Positions 46,116 through 58,022 of a stretch of 61,143 nucleotides of DNA are shown in pieces. The stretch spans positions 1 to 61,143 of the forward strand of contig JBCCEW010000031.1 in assembly GCA_039030075.1 (NCBI GenBank), read 5' to 3'. Each line of letters begins with the position of its first letter. The stretch's first letter is position 1. Under the pieces are notes generated by a model that saw nothing but the letters and a program-made list of their open reading frames with translations, had not been told where the DNA came from and did no database searches. The translations under genes were made by a program, and so were the position numbers. The stretch comes from Myxococcota bacterium (GTDB taxonomy: Bacteria; Myxococcota_A; UBA9160; SMWR01).

Positions 46116-46649
46116 ATGACCCCCAGGTCCCGCTCATTGATGGATTTCATCCAGGCGCCGGTGCTCGTCGGCGATCCGGATGGCCGCGCCGTCTATGTGA
46201 ACCCGACCTTCGAGGAGCAGTTCGGCGTGACCTCGGAGGAGGCCGCCGGCAAGCCGTTGGCGAACCTCTTCGAGGGGGGCGGACGCGAGGCGGTACTGCT
46301 CGCCGTGGCCCAGGTCTGTGACGGCAGCGCGGGGAGCGCGGCGCGCTTCAAGCTCCGCGTCGAGGACCGGGGCTACGCCGTGGTCGCCTCACCCGTGGAA
46401 GCCGACGGCGGCCGCGTCGGCGTGATCCTCTTGCTCACCGACGAGCCGCCCGGTGAGAACCGGCTGCAGACCTTCCGTCGCGAGATCGTCGAGCCCCTCG
46501 ACGAACTCGACGCGTGCCTGCAGGGCCTGGCCGACGCCGGCCTCAGCGCCGATCAGCTCGTGCGTCTCCAGGAGGGCGCGACCGCCCTCGAGCGGATGCG
46601 CAAGTGGGCCAGCGCCGTCGCCGCCGGCCTGACCGAGGATTGCCGCTAG
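46116..46649 (+). CDS. Stand-alone PAS-domain protein
   Basis: This 177-residue protein has one PAS domain (residues about 9-110): FIQAPVLVGDPDGRAVYVNP, FEEQFGVTSEEAAGKPLANL and VGVILLLTDEPPGE. A C-terminal helical region follows (FRREIVEPLDELDACLQGLA), which resembles a dimerisation helix without the phospho-acceptor histidine of kinases. There is no kinase or output domain. It lies 27 bp after the short Hsp70 gene on the same strand. It may act as a sensor or scaffold for the chaperone pair. The role is unknown. Confidence 0.72.
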   Translation: MTPRSRSLMDFIQAPVLVGDPDGRAVYVNPTFEEQFGVTSEEAAGKPLANLFEGGGREAVLLAVAQVCDGSAGSAARFKLRVEDRGYAVVASPVEADGGRVGVILLLTDEPPGENRLQTFRREIVEPLDELDACLQGLADAGLSADQLVRLQEGATALERMRKWASAVAAGLTEDCR

Positions 46650-46657
46650 CGACGCGC

Positions 46658-47851
<1,194 letters not shown>

Positions 47852-47913
47852 GGGGGACCTCCGAAGCGCGAGGACAGTAGCAGCCGCGCGCCGGGTCGCG
47901 CTGGCGCCGCCGC

Positions 47914-49278
47914 TCAGTCCTTGCGCGTGAGGAACGCGAGCAGCGACGGCAGGCAGAGGGGCAGGGGGTCGACCCGCGGAGCCAGCTCGCGACCGAGACC
48001 GAAGACCATCGAGAGCGTGCGCGCGTAGAGCAACAGCTCGGTGGGCAGGCGCAGGCCCGGCGTTTCGCGCAGCAGGCCCACCGCCTCGTCCTTGAGTGCG
48101 AGCACGGCCTGCCCGCGCATGCCGAGCGCGCCACCGCCCGCCGCGATCCGGTCGAACATGCCCTGCACGGCGCTCGCGACGCCCGGCCGCGCCCCGGCCT
48201 CGATGGCGCCGATGCGTTCCATGCCGTCGACGAAGCCGTCGGTGTCACGCTGCAGGAGCGCGAGCATGCCGCTGCGCAGTTCGCGTTTCAGGGCGTCGTC
48301 GAGGCGTCGCGAGAGACCGAAATCGACGAAGAGCAGGCGCGGGGCTTCGCGGGCTCCCGGCTCGTCGACGACGAAGAGGTTGCCCGGGTGAGGGTCCGCG
48401 TGGAAGAGACCGTCGACGAAGACCTGCTTCGCGTAGGCACGCGTGAGGATGGTCACGAGCGTCTCGCGATCGGCACCCAGCCGCGCCAGGCCGGTCTCGT
48501 CCTGGAGACCCACCGCCGGCACCGCGCGAACCGTCAGGACCCGGCGGCCCGAGTGCGACGCGATCACCTCGGGCACCACGATCGACGGGTCCGATGCGAG
48601 GTTCGTCGCGATCTCCGCCGCCACTGCGGCTTCGGCGCGAAAGTCGAGTTCCTGGCGGACGTGGCCAGCGAACTCGTCGAAGAGCGCCTTGGCGTGCTCT
48701 CCACGCTGCAGCAGCCGTCGGAACCCGAAGCGGAGCCAGGCCAGGTCCGCGTCGAGCCCCCGTTCCAACCACGGGTACTGGACCTTCACGATCACCGGAT
48801 CGCCACCGTGGAGTCGCGCGCGGTGCACCTGGGCGACCGACGCGGCACCCATCGGTGTCGGGTCGAAGGCCTCGAAGCGCGCCTCGAGCGGCTCGGACCA
48901 CTCGGCTTCCACGACGCCGCGGATCTGAGAGAAGGGCAGAGGAGGGACCGCGTCGCGCAGGCGCCGCAGCGCTCCGATGCTCGACTCGGGAAACCGGTCG
49001 GGCCGAAGGGCGGCGAACTGACCGAGCTTCGCGAAGGGACCCTTCAGTTGGCCACAGGCGTGGGCGACCGGGACGAGGGCGGCTGCCAGGGGTTCCGGGT
49101 CGCGCCGCAGGCGCGCGCGCAGCCACGCACTGCCGGCGCCGACGACGGCGCGAGCGAACCACCACGCCTGGGCCAGACCGGCGCGTCGGGCCCAGGTCCG
49201 ATCGGACCAGGCCGGGCGGGCGGTGGCGGCAGACGGAGTGGGGGTCGGCGTTCCGACCGCCGCGATCCTCAAACGCAT
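47914..49278 (-). CDS. ABC1/UbiB-family atypical kinase
   Basis: This 454-residue protein has the KxGQ segment [19 protein letters not shown], the ATP-binding [20 protein letters not shown], the catalytic [20 protein letters not shown] and the metal-binding [11 protein letters not shown], in the order of ABC1/UbiB/COQ8 proteins. The C-terminal helices lack a clear membrane anchor. These atypical kinases or ATPases support ubiquinone and other isoprenoid-lipid metabolism, but the exact reaction is unresolved. Its 5' end faces the 21-bp tandem repeats and the divergent YCF48-like gene. Confidence 0.88.
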   Translation of the reverse strand: MRLRIAAVGTPTPTPSAATARPAWSDRTWARRAGLAQAWWFARAVVGAGSAWLRARLRRDPEPLAAALVPVAHACGQLKGPFAKLGQFAALRPDRFPESSIGALRRLRDAVPPLPFSQIRGVVEAEWSEPLEARFEAFDPTPMGAASVAQVHRARLHGGDPVIVKVQYPWLERGLDADLAWLRFGFRRLLQRGEHAKALFDEFAGHVRQELDFRAEAAVAAEIATNLASDPSIVVPEVIASHSGRRVLTVRAVPAVGLQDETGLARLGADRETLVTILTRAYAKQVFVDGLFHADPHPGNLFVVDEPGAREAPRLLFVDFGLSRRLDDALKRELRSGMLALLQRDTDGFVDGMERIGAIEAGARPGVASAVQGMFDRIAAGGGALGMRGQAVLALKDEAVGLLRETPGLRLPTELLLYARTLSMVFGLGRELAPRVDPLPLCLPSLLAFLTRKD

Positions 49279-49346
49279 TCCCCCGCTGGCGCGCGCTTGG
49301 CTTCCCGTTGCGCGGCGTGCGCAGCGGGTTCGCGGTCGCGCTTCGT

Positions 49347-49451
49347 TCCGAGCCCGCTTGTCAGAGATGCGAGCCCGCTCGTCAGGAATCCGAGTCCGCT
49401 CGCCAGGAGTCCGATCCCGCTGGCCCAGGATCCGAACCCGCGGTCCGGCGT
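49347..49451 (+). repeat. 21-bp imperfect tandem repeat (five units)
   Basis: Units start at 49347, 49368, 49389, 49410 and 49431. Each is a variant of TCCGAGCCCGCTCGTCAGGAA; the first four align over their full length and the fifth drifts after CCGAACCCG. The array lies wholly in the 234-bp divergent gap between the UbiB-like and YCF48-like genes. Because 21 is a multiple of 3, each frame reads a heptapeptide repeat (one is PLVRDAS, PLVRNPS, PLARSPI, PLAQDPN), but no start or protein family supports translation. Confidence 0.85.
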
Positions 49452-49512
49452 CGGGTTCCGCGTCGCTCTAGTCTATCGAAGCGCGTCGTGGTGCCGACGC
49501 GCGGGGGGAGTG

Positions 49513-50937
49513 ATGCAGCAACGCCGCACGGGGGTGGCGCGGGCGCTCAGCGTCGCGTTGTGCGCCGGATTCGCGCTCTGCGCGGCCTGCGTCGACCCGC
49601 ACCCCGAGCCGGCGCGCGACGGTTTGCCGCGAGACCTTTACGCGGTCGCTTGGCTCGACGCGCGGACGGCCGTGGCCGTGGGCGCGCGCGGAACCCTCCG
49701 CCGCTCCGACGATGCGGGGGCGCATTGGGAACGCCTGCCTTCGCCCGTGGAGACCGGTCTCTACGACGTCGCCTTTGCCGACACCCAACGTGGCTGGGCC
49801 GTCGGTCAACGCTCGGTGATTCTGCGCACCGACGACGGCGGTCGCAGCTGGGTGGCCCAGACCCATCCGCGGGCTGGGGAGGGCCTGCCGCTCCTCGCGG
49901 TGCACGCGCTCGACCCGGAGCGAGCGGTGGCGGTCGGGGCCTGGGGCGCCCGCATCTTCACGCGGGACGGGGGGGTCCACTGGGAAGACCACTCCCTCGT
50001 GGTGACACCGGAGGATCCGCGTTTCGCCTGGCTCGACGACGCCGACCAGGTGCGCGTGCTCGCCGGCGAACGGGTCTACGACGACGTTACACTCCAGGAT
50101 GTCACCTGCCGAGCGGGCCCGGGGCGGTGCTGGATCGTCGGCGAGTTCGGCCACGTGCTCTCCAGCGAGGGTGGGGACGGCGCGCTCGCCCACGGCCGGA
50201 TCGAGACCGGCGTCTCGCCACTCGAAGTGCGCTTCGAGGCGGGCAGCAGCGAACTCGGAGCCGAGGTGGAGCGGGACCTCGCCGCCTGGATCGAAGCGCT
50301 CACCGACACGGCGGACGCGCGGATCGAGTTGGGCTGGACGCTGGGCCCGGAAGCGCGCGGCGCCCCCGACCTCGCCGCCGCCGAGCGCGCCCTGGAAGCG
50401 GCGGAGGCGCGGCTCGCGGCGGTCCGTGCGCTCCTGTTCGAGGCCGGTTGGCAGGCGGAGCGGGTTCGCGAGCAGACGCCGATTCCCTGGGAGCGGCTCG
50501 AGGCCCCCGACGCCTCGGCGGACGTCACGGCCTGGCTCGGACGACACGCTCGCGAGCGCGCAGCCGTGACGCTCACGCTGCGGGCCGAGCCGATGCTCTT
50601 CGCGGTCGACTTCGACTCGGCTACGCGGGGTCTCGCCGTGGGCGGGGCCGGGGTCTGGCTCGAGACGAAGGACGCGGGCGCCCACTGGCGACCGGCGCGC
50701 CTACACGCCACCGACGCCCTGTTCGCGGTGGCGCACGGCCCCGACGGGCCCCTGCTCGCCGGGGCGGGCCCCCAGCTCTTCGCCCGGCAGAGCGGGACCT
50801 GGCGGCCGGTCCTCGCGACCTCCGGCTTCGTGCGCGATCTCGCGTTCCACCCCGGCGCGCCCTCGGTGCTCGCTGCGGGCGAGGACGGCCAGGCGATTCC
50901 GGTCCGCCTCGAGGGCGAAGCGGCCTCTCCCCGCTGA
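49513..50937 (+). CDS. YCF48-like (photosystem II assembly factor/BNR-type) beta-propeller protein
   Basis: This 474-residue protein has an N-terminal signal peptide ending near ALCAACVD (possible lipid anchor at Cys26). YCF48/BNR-type repeats follow: VAVGARGTLRRSDDAGAHWE, WAVGQRSVILRTDDGGRSWV, VAVGAWGARIFTRDGGVHWE and, near the end, AVGGAGVWLETKDAGAHWRP. Between repeats, at about residues 236-357, lies an inserted domain that starts VRFEAGSSELGAEVERDLAA and ends with GW.AERV.E..P-like spacing, reminiscent of OmpA-like peptidoglycan-binding domains but without GHTD. The ATG at 49513 follows GGGGGGAG. Non-photosynthetic YCF48-like proteins are common; function here is unknown. Confidence 0.8.
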   Translation: MQQRRTGVARALSVALCAGFALCAACVDPHPEPARDGLPRDLYAVAWLDARTAVAVGARGTLRRSDDAGAHWERLPSPVETGLYDVAFADTQRGWAVGQRSVILRTDDGGRSWVAQTHPRAGEGLPLLAVHALDPERAVAVGAWGARIFTRDGGVHWEDHSLVVTPEDPRFAWLDDADQVRVLAGERVYDDVTLQDVTCRAGPGRCWIVGEFGHVLSSEGGDGALAHGRIETGVSPLEVRFEAGSSELGAEVERDLAAWIEALTDTADARIELGWTLGPEARGAPDLAAAERALEAAEARLAAVRALLFEAGWQAERVREQTPIPWERLEAPDASADVTAWLGRHARERAAVTLTLRAEPMLFAVDFDSATRGLAVGGAGVWLETKDAGAHWRPARLHATDALFAVAHGPDGPLLAGAGPQLFARQSGTWRPVLATSGFVRDLAFHPGAPSVLAAGEDGQAIPVRLEGEAASPR

Positions 50938-50959
50938 GCCGGCGCCGCTCGCCGTCACC

Positions 50960-50975
50960 CGGGGTGTTCGCCCCG
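50960..50975 (+). terminator. Weak terminator-like hairpin after the YCF48-like gene
   Basis: CGGGG and CCCCG form a 5-bp stem around TGTTCG, 23 bp after the stop. There is no T-run, so the assignment is tentative. Confidence 0.3.
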
Positions 50976-51042
50976 CACCTCTCAAGCCGGCAACTCGATC
51001 GGCCGATCCCTTGGGTTGCCTCCAGACTTTCGGAGAGGGGCC

Positions 51043-52440
51043 ATGGATCTCGTGAACGCACCCGCGCGGGTCGTCTGTGTCGACGATTCGCGTCTGACCC
51101 GCGCGCTCGTCCAGGACGCGCTCGAGGGGCGCGTACAGCTGGAATGTCACGAGAGCGCCGAGTCGGCCCTCGCATCGATCGAACGCGTGACGCCCGATCT
51201 GATCCTCTCGGACCTGCAGATGGAGGGGATGTCGGGGCTCGACCTGCTCGACCGCGTGCGGCGCAGCGTGCCCGACGTGCCCTTCGTCCTGTTGACGGCG
51301 CATGCGTCGGTCGAGTCGGCGGTGCAGGCGCTCCGGCGCGGTGCCACGGACTATCTCGAGAAGCCCGTTCAACAGGAGCACCTCGTCGCGCTCGTCGAAC
51401 GGCTGCTCTCGCACCAGCGCCTGGTGCGCGACAACGAACGACTGCGAAGCGCGGTCCGGACCCTCGAGTCGTGTCGCATGTTGATGCACTGCCTCGACCC
51501 GGGCGAGGTCTACGCGGTCGCGCTCGACCTGCTACTCCCCGCCCTCGATCGCGAGCTCGGCCTCGCCTTCTTCCGTCGCGATTCCATCCAGGGCTCGGAC
51601 GGGCTGGCGTTCCGCGGCTTCGACGAGGACCAGGCCACCGCGCTGCAGCAGCGTCTCCACGACCAGAAGCCCGACGGCGATCTCTTCTCGGTGCAGGAGG
51701 CGTGCGTGGCCGAGACGGGCCCCGTCGCCGACGCGCTCGCCGACATCGGCGTCGGAGCCGGCCCGGCCCTGTTGGTGCCGCTGCGCGGCGCCGAGTCCGA
51801 AGAGGGCTTGCTGTGGGTGCCCGAGCAGGGACGCCCGACCCGCGAGAGCGATCTCGAGAAGGCCCAGCTGATCGCGGCCCACGCAGAGCTCGCCCTCGCC
51901 AACGCCGAGCGGTACCACCGCGCCAAGGAGCGCGCGTTCATCGACGACGTCACCGAGGTCTACAACGCGCGCTACCTGCTCCAGGCGACCGAGCACGAGA
52001 TGCGCCGGGCCGAACGCTCCAAGAAGGAGCTGTGCGTGCTGTTCCTCGACCTCGACCGCTTCAAGCGGGTCAACGACCAGCACGGACACCTGGTGGGTTC
52101 GAACGTGCTGCGCCACCTCTCCCAGGTGCTCCGCGACTGCATCCGTCAGGTCGACACCCTGGCCCGCTACGGCGGCGACGAGTTCACGATCCTGCTGGTG
52201 GACACGGGCCACGAGGGGGGCGTCGCCGTCGCCGAGCGCATCCGGCGGACCGTCGCCGAGACCGTCTTCGAAGGGGAGGGCGGGACCCCGATCCGCCTCA
52301 CGATCAGCATCGGGGTGGCGACCTTCCCGAGCCACAGCGCCGATCGCGAAGGCATGCTCGACCTCGCCGACAAGGCGATGTACCGGGCGAAGTCGCTCGG
52401 CCGCAACTGCGTGTGCTCGGCCGCCGACCTGGATCGCTGA
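51043..52440 (+). CDS. Response regulator diguanylate cyclase (REC-GAF-GGDEF)
   Basis: This 465-residue protein has a receiver domain with phospho-acceptor Asp57 (LILSDLQMEGMSG) and Lys in YLEKPVQQEH, then a GAF-like domain (about 140-290). A C-terminal GGDEF domain has the intact YGGDEFTILLVD. An RxxD inhibitory site (IRQVDTLARY) sits five residues before GGDEF, so product inhibition by cyclic di-GMP is expected. The usual DxLTGLxNRR is DDVTEVYNARYL here. It should make cyclic di-GMP upon phosphorylation, a signal that in many bacteria controls exopolysaccharide and attachment. The start at ATG 51043 has GGAGAGGGG upstream. Confidence 0.93.
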   Translation: MDLVNAPARVVCVDDSRLTRALVQDALEGRVQLECHESAESALASIERVTPDLILSDLQMEGMSGLDLLDRVRRSVPDVPFVLLTAHASVESAVQALRRGATDYLEKPVQQEHLVALVERLLSHQRLVRDNERLRSAVRTLESCRMLMHCLDPGEVYAVALDLLLPALDRELGLAFFRRDSIQGSDGLAFRGFDEDQATALQQRLHDQKPDGDLFSVQEACVAETGPVADALADIGVGAGPALLVPLRGAESEEGLLWVPEQGRPTRESDLEKAQLIAAHAELALANAERYHRAKERAFIDDVTEVYNARYLLQATEHEMRRAERSKKELCVLFLDLDRFKRVNDQHGHLVGSNVLRHLSQVLRDCIRQVDTLARYGGDEFTILLVDTGHEGGVAVAERIRRTVAETVFEGEGGTPIRLTISIGVATFPSHSADREGMLDLADKAMYRAKSLGRNCVCSAADLDR

Positions 52441-52733
52441 GCCCGCGGAGGCCCGCCCAGGCGTGGCAGCCGGCGGCTGCCTCTGCTAAGCAAATGCCCG
52501 TTTTTGCGAGGCTTTCCGAGGGTTCCCCCGACGTCGGCCCGCTCCTTCGGGGATCTCCCCAATAACCCCCCACAAATCCCCGAGTGGTCGCGGTCTCTGC
52601 TCCGAGACCCGCACGCGGGGGCCGACCGGGCCGCCGCCCCGCGGCGTCGCCCGGCGCGCGGGCCGATCCGGCCCCGCCCATCAGGAACCACCATGCCGAC
52701 CCAAGGGATCTCCTCGTCGCTCCGGAGTGCCTC
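52441..52733 (+). other. 293-bp gap before aspS with hairpins
   Basis: No gene is evident. Three inverted repeats are visible: GGCAGCC-GGC-GGCTGCC at 52465-52481 (terminator-like, after the cyclase), GCAAA/TTTGC at 52490-52507, and TCGGGGAT (52547-52554) pairing with ATCCCCGA (52576-52583) around a 21-nt C-rich loop. The last could be an aspS leader structure. No T-box sequence (AGGGTGG-type) is present. Confidence 0.5.
52465..52481 (+). terminator. Terminator-like hairpin after the GGDEF gene
   Basis: GGCAGCC and GGCTGCC form a perfect 7-bp stem with a 3-nt loop, 24 bp after the stop codon. The following TCTGCT is only weakly T-rich. Confidence 0.45.
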
Positions 52734-54548
52734 GTGAGCGCCCCGGACCCGGGCCTCGACGGCCAGGCCGGGCTCCGCCGCAGCCACGCCGCTGGCGACG
52801 TGACCCCCGCCCTCGTCGACCAGGAGGTCGTGCTCGGCGGCTGGGTGCAGCGACGCCGCGACCACGGCGGGGTCATCTTCGTGGACCTCCGGGACCGCGA
52901 GGGGCTGGTCCAGGTCGTCTTCAAGCCCGACACCTCGCCCGAGTGCCACGAGAAGGCCGGCCAGCTGCGGTCCGAGTACGTGGTGCTGGTGCGCGGCCGC
53001 GTCCAGCGACGCTCGGAAGAGACCATCAACCCGAACCTTCCGACCGGCGAGATCGAGGTGCTGGTCGACGAGCTCCGCATCCTGAACCGCGCGACGCCGC
53101 CGCCCTTCGCGATCGAGGAAGAGGCCGAGACCGACGAATCGACCCGGCTCACCCACCGGGTGCACGACCTGCGCCGCCCGCCGCTCCAGCGCGCCCTGCG
53201 CCTGCGCCACCGGCTCTACCAGTCGGTCCGGACGACCCTGTCGGGGCTCGACTTCCTCGAGATCGAGACGCCGATGCTCGCGAGGTCGACGCCCGAGGGT
53301 GCGCGCGACTTCCTGGTACCGAGCCGGCTCCAGCCCGGGGAGTTCTACGCGCTGCCCCAGTCGCCCCAGATCATGAAGCAGCTGTTGATGGTCTCGGGCT
53401 TCGACCGCTACTTCCAGATCGCGCGCTGCTTCCGCGACGAGGACCAGCGCGCCGACCGCCAGCTGGAGTTCACCCAGATCGACCTCGAGCTCTCCTTCGC
53501 CACCGTCGAGGACGTCCTCGAGGTGCTCGAGGAAGTGACCGTCGCCGGCTGCGCCGTCGCGGGCCTCGAACTCGAGCGTCCCTTCAAGCGCATCGGCTTC
53601 CAGGAGGCGATGGACCGCTACGGGATCGATCGCCCGGATACGCGCATCCAGCTCGAGCTGGTCGACCTGACCGACGCCTTCGCCGAGAGCGAGTTCCGCG
53701 CGTTCCGCCAGGTGGTGGACGGCGGCGGCATCGTGAAGTGCCTGCCGGTGCACGACGCCTCCGAGATGTCGCGGGGCCGGATCGATCGGCTCGAGTCCTT
53801 CGTGCGCAAGGAGCTCGGCGCGAAGGGCCTGGCCTGGATCCGCGTCGAGGCCGATGGCAACTGGCAGTCGCCGATTGCGAAGTTCCTGTCCGACGCCGAG
53901 AAGGCCACCATCACCGAACGCACCGGCGCGAAGCCCGGCAGCCTGATCTTCTTCCAGGCCGATGAGGCAGCGCGCGCCAACGCGATCCTGGCGCGTCTGC
54001 GCGTCGATCTCGGCGAGGAGCTCGGTCGGGTCGACGGCCGCGCCCACGACGTGCTCTTCGTCGTCGACTTCCCGCTCTTCGAGAAGGACGACGACGGCAA
54101 GCTCACCTACGTCCACCAGCCCTTCGTGGCGCCCCTCGAGGAAGACCTCGAGCTCCTGGCCAGCGATCCGGAGGCAGTCCGCGGCACCCACTACGACGTC
54201 GTCATGAACGGCATCGAGCTGGGTTCGGGGAGCCTCCGCAACCACCGCTCGGACGTCCAGCGCCGGATCTTCGAGATCATGGGCTACGCGAAGGCCGAGA
54301 CCGAAGAGCGTTTCGGCTTCCTGCTCGAGGCCCTCGACGCCGGAGCGCCGCCCCACGGTGGCTTCGCCTTCGGCTTCGACCGCTGGGCGATGCTGCTGGC
54401 GGGGGCCGAGAGCCTGCGCGACGTGGTTGCGTTCCCGAAGACCCAGCGCGGCCAGGATCTGCTCATGCAGGCCCCGTCGCCGGTCGCCGGCGAGCAGCTG
54501 ACCGAGCTGTCCCTGCGCGTGCGGGCTCCCCGAAAGGAAGGCAGCTGA
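52734..54548 (+). CDS. aspS: Aspartyl-tRNA synthetase
   Basis: This 604-residue class II synthetase has the N-terminal OB fold (EVVLGGWVQRRRDHGGVIFV). Motif 2 is FRDEDQRADRQLEFTQIDLE, and motif 3 is GGFAFGFDRWAMLLAGAESL. The inserted GAD domain lies between, as in bacterial AspRS. The length is typical of the bacterial type. The start is a GTG at 52734 with GGAG 7-8 nt upstream; earlier in-frame codons lack character. The stop overlaps the following LysM gene by 1 nt (TGATG). Whether it also charges tRNA-Asn cannot be told without knowing if asnS is present. Confidence 0.96.
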   Translation: MSAPDPGLDGQAGLRRSHAAGDVTPALVDQEVVLGGWVQRRRDHGGVIFVDLRDREGLVQVVFKPDTSPECHEKAGQLRSEYVVLVRGRVQRRSEETINPNLPTGEIEVLVDELRILNRATPPPFAIEEEAETDESTRLTHRVHDLRRPPLQRALRLRHRLYQSVRTTLSGLDFLEIETPMLARSTPEGARDFLVPSRLQPGEFYALPQSPQIMKQLLMVSGFDRYFQIARCFRDEDQRADRQLEFTQIDLELSFATVEDVLEVLEEVTVAGCAVAGLELERPFKRIGFQEAMDRYGIDRPDTRIQLELVDLTDAFAESEFRAFRQVVDGGGIVKCLPVHDASEMSRGRIDRLESFVRKELGAKGLAWIRVEADGNWQSPIAKFLSDAEKATITERTGAKPGSLIFFQADEAARANAILARLRVDLGEELGRVDGRAHDVLFVVDFPLFEKDDDGKLTYVHQPFVAPLEEDLELLASDPEAVRGTHYDVVMNGIELGSGSLRNHRSDVQRRIFEIMGYAKAETEERFGFLLEALDAGAPPHGGFAFGFDRWAMLLAGAESLRDVVAFPKTQRGQDLLMQAPSPVAGEQLTELSLRVRAPRKEGS

Positions 54549-54835
54549 TGCGGCGGGCCCTGGCGGCCGCGCTCGGCGTGTGGGTCTTCGCCTTCGCGGC
54601 GGGCGCCCAGGCCGAGCGGGTGCACGTCGTCCAGCCCGGTGAGACGCTCTGGCAGATCTCCGAGCGCTGGGCCGGAGACGCCGATCGCTGGCCCGAGCTC
54701 TACCGGGCGAACCGCGACCAGATCAAGGATCCCTCCCTGCTCTATCCCGGGCAGCGGCTGGCGATCCCCTACGCCGAAACCGCCCACGAGGCCGGCGAAA
54801 CCACGCCGCCGGTCTCGAGCCCGCCCGAACCCTGA
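54548..54835 (+). CDS. Small secreted LysM protein
   Basis: This 95-residue protein has a signal peptide (ALAAALGVWVFAFAAGAQA) and one LysM domain (VHVVQPGETLWQISERWAGD through LLYPGQRLAIPYAE). A short proline-rich tail follows. It should bind peptidoglycan in the periplasm. The WPELY segment is like the WPSIW segment of the larger LysM protein at 32864. It is translationally coupled to aspS by a TGATG overlap. The function beyond wall binding is unknown. Confidence 0.82.
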   Translation: MRRALAAALGVWVFAFAAGAQAERVHVVQPGETLWQISERWAGDADRWPELYRANRDQIKDPSLLYPGQRLAIPYAETAHEAGETTPPVSSPPEP

Positions 54836-54838
54836 TTT

Positions 54839-54862
54839 CCCGCGGCCCCGACGGGCCGCGGG
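54839..54862 (+). terminator. 10-bp perfect hairpin after the LysM gene
   Basis: CCCGCGGCCC and GGGCCGCGGG pair around CGAC, a few bases after the stop codon. No T-tract follows. It probably ends the aspS-LysM transcript or protects it. The AT-rich CTTATATC a little downstream is the only candidate -10 element for mdh. Confidence 0.6.
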
Positions 54863-54906
54863 ATGGCGCGTCGCAACAGATGCGCTTATATCGCCACGCT
54901 TCGTGA

Positions 54907-57098
<2,192 letters not shown>

Positions 57099-57101
57099 AG
57101 C

Positions 57102-57980
57102 ATGTCGATCCTCTGCGACAAGAACACGAAGCTCCTGATCCAGGGCATGGGCCGCATGGGCCAGTTCCACGCGAAGCTCTCCGTCGAGTACGGCACCCAG
57201 GTGGTCGGCGGCGTGGCTCCCGGCAAGGGCGGCCAGACGATCGAAGGCATCCCGGTCTTCGACACCGTGAAGGCCGCCGTCGATGCCACCGGCGCCAACG
57301 CGTCGGTGATCTTCGTCCCGCCGCCGGGTGCGGCGGATGCGATCCTGGAAGCGTCCGACGCGGGTATCGGGCTCGCGGCCTGCATCACCGAGGGCATCCC
57401 CGCCATCGACATGCTGCGCGCGAAGAACGCGCTCCACGACTCGCCGATGCGGCTGATCGGCCCGAACTGCCCGGGCGTCGTCACGCCGGAGCAGTGCCGG
57501 ATCGGCATCATGCCGGCGCAGATCACGCGCCCCGGCCCGGTCGGAGTGGTGTCGCGCTCGGGCACGCTCACCTACGAGGCCGTCGACCAGCTCTCGCGCA
57601 TCGGCATCGGCCAGTCGACCTGTCTCGGGATCGGCGGCGACCCGGTGATCGGCACGACCTTCGTCGACGCGCTCGCGCTCTTCGAGGCCGACCCGGACAC
57701 CGAGGCGGTGGTGATGATCGGTGAGATCGGCGGCAACGCCGAGGAGACCGCGGCTCAGTATGTGAAGGACCACATGAGCAAGCCGGTCGTGGCCTTCATC
57801 GCCGGGCAGAACGCGCCTCCGGGCAAGCGCATGGGGCACGCGGGCGCGATCATCGCGGGCGGCAAGGGCGCCGCGAGTGACAAGATCGCCGCACTCGAGG
57901 CCGCGGGTGTGGGTGTCGCGCGCTCGCCCGCCGACATCGGCGAGACCCTGGCGAAGCACGCGCCGTCCCTCGCGAAGTAG
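57102..57980 (+). CDS. sucD: Succinyl-CoA synthetase subunit alpha
   Basis: This 292-residue CoA-binding subunit has [20 protein letters not shown] at the N-terminus, [40 protein letters not shown], and the phospho-histidine in [17 protein letters not shown]. Spacing of 3 bp from sucC suggests tight coupling. The length is normal. With malate dehydrogenase and the 2-oxoacid:ferredoxin oxidoreductase on the opposite strand, this fits an oxidative or reversible TCA segment. Confidence 0.96.
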   Translation: MSILCDKNTKLLIQGMGRMGQFHAKLSVEYGTQVVGGVAPGKGGQTIEGIPVFDTVKAAVDATGANASVIFVPPPGAADAILEASDAGIGLAACITEGIPAIDMLRAKNALHDSPMRLIGPNCPGVVTPEQCRIGIMPAQITRPGPVGVVSRSGTLTYEAVDQLSRIGIGQSTCLGIGGDPVIGTTFVDALALFEADPDTEAVVMIGEIGGNAEETAAQYVKDHMSKPVVAFIAGQNAPPGKRMGHAGAIIAGGKGAASDKIAALEAAGVGVARSPADIGETLAKHAPSLAK

Positions 57981-57984
57981 CGGG

Positions 57985-58002
57985 GCGGCGCGTCGGCGCC
58001 GC
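57985..58002 (+). terminator. Candidate terminator hairpin after sucD
   Basis: GCGGCGC and GCGCCGC form a 7-bp stem around GTCG, starting 4 bp after the stop codon. A second weak stem (AAGCC/GGCTT at 58003-58019) follows and holds the ribosome site of the next gene in its loop. Confidence 0.45.
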
Positions 58003-58022
58003 AAGCCAGAGGAGGGCTTCGC

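Noticed and set aside
49223-49471. Short forward frame encoding heptapeptide repeats (RARLSEM, RARSSGI and so on)
   Set aside because: The repetition comes from the 21-bp DNA repeat, which is open in more than one frame; no ribosome site or family supports translation.
48594-52565. A 1323-codon open frame on the forward strand crossing several genes
   Set aside because: It runs antisense to the UbiB-like gene and in a second frame over the YCF48-like and GGDEF genes, is very rich in Arg, Gly, Pro and Ala, and shows no domain. It is a by-product of high G+C.
52441-52733. T-box riboswitch before aspS
   Set aside because: Hairpins are present but the conserved T-box sequence and specifier-loop layout are not.
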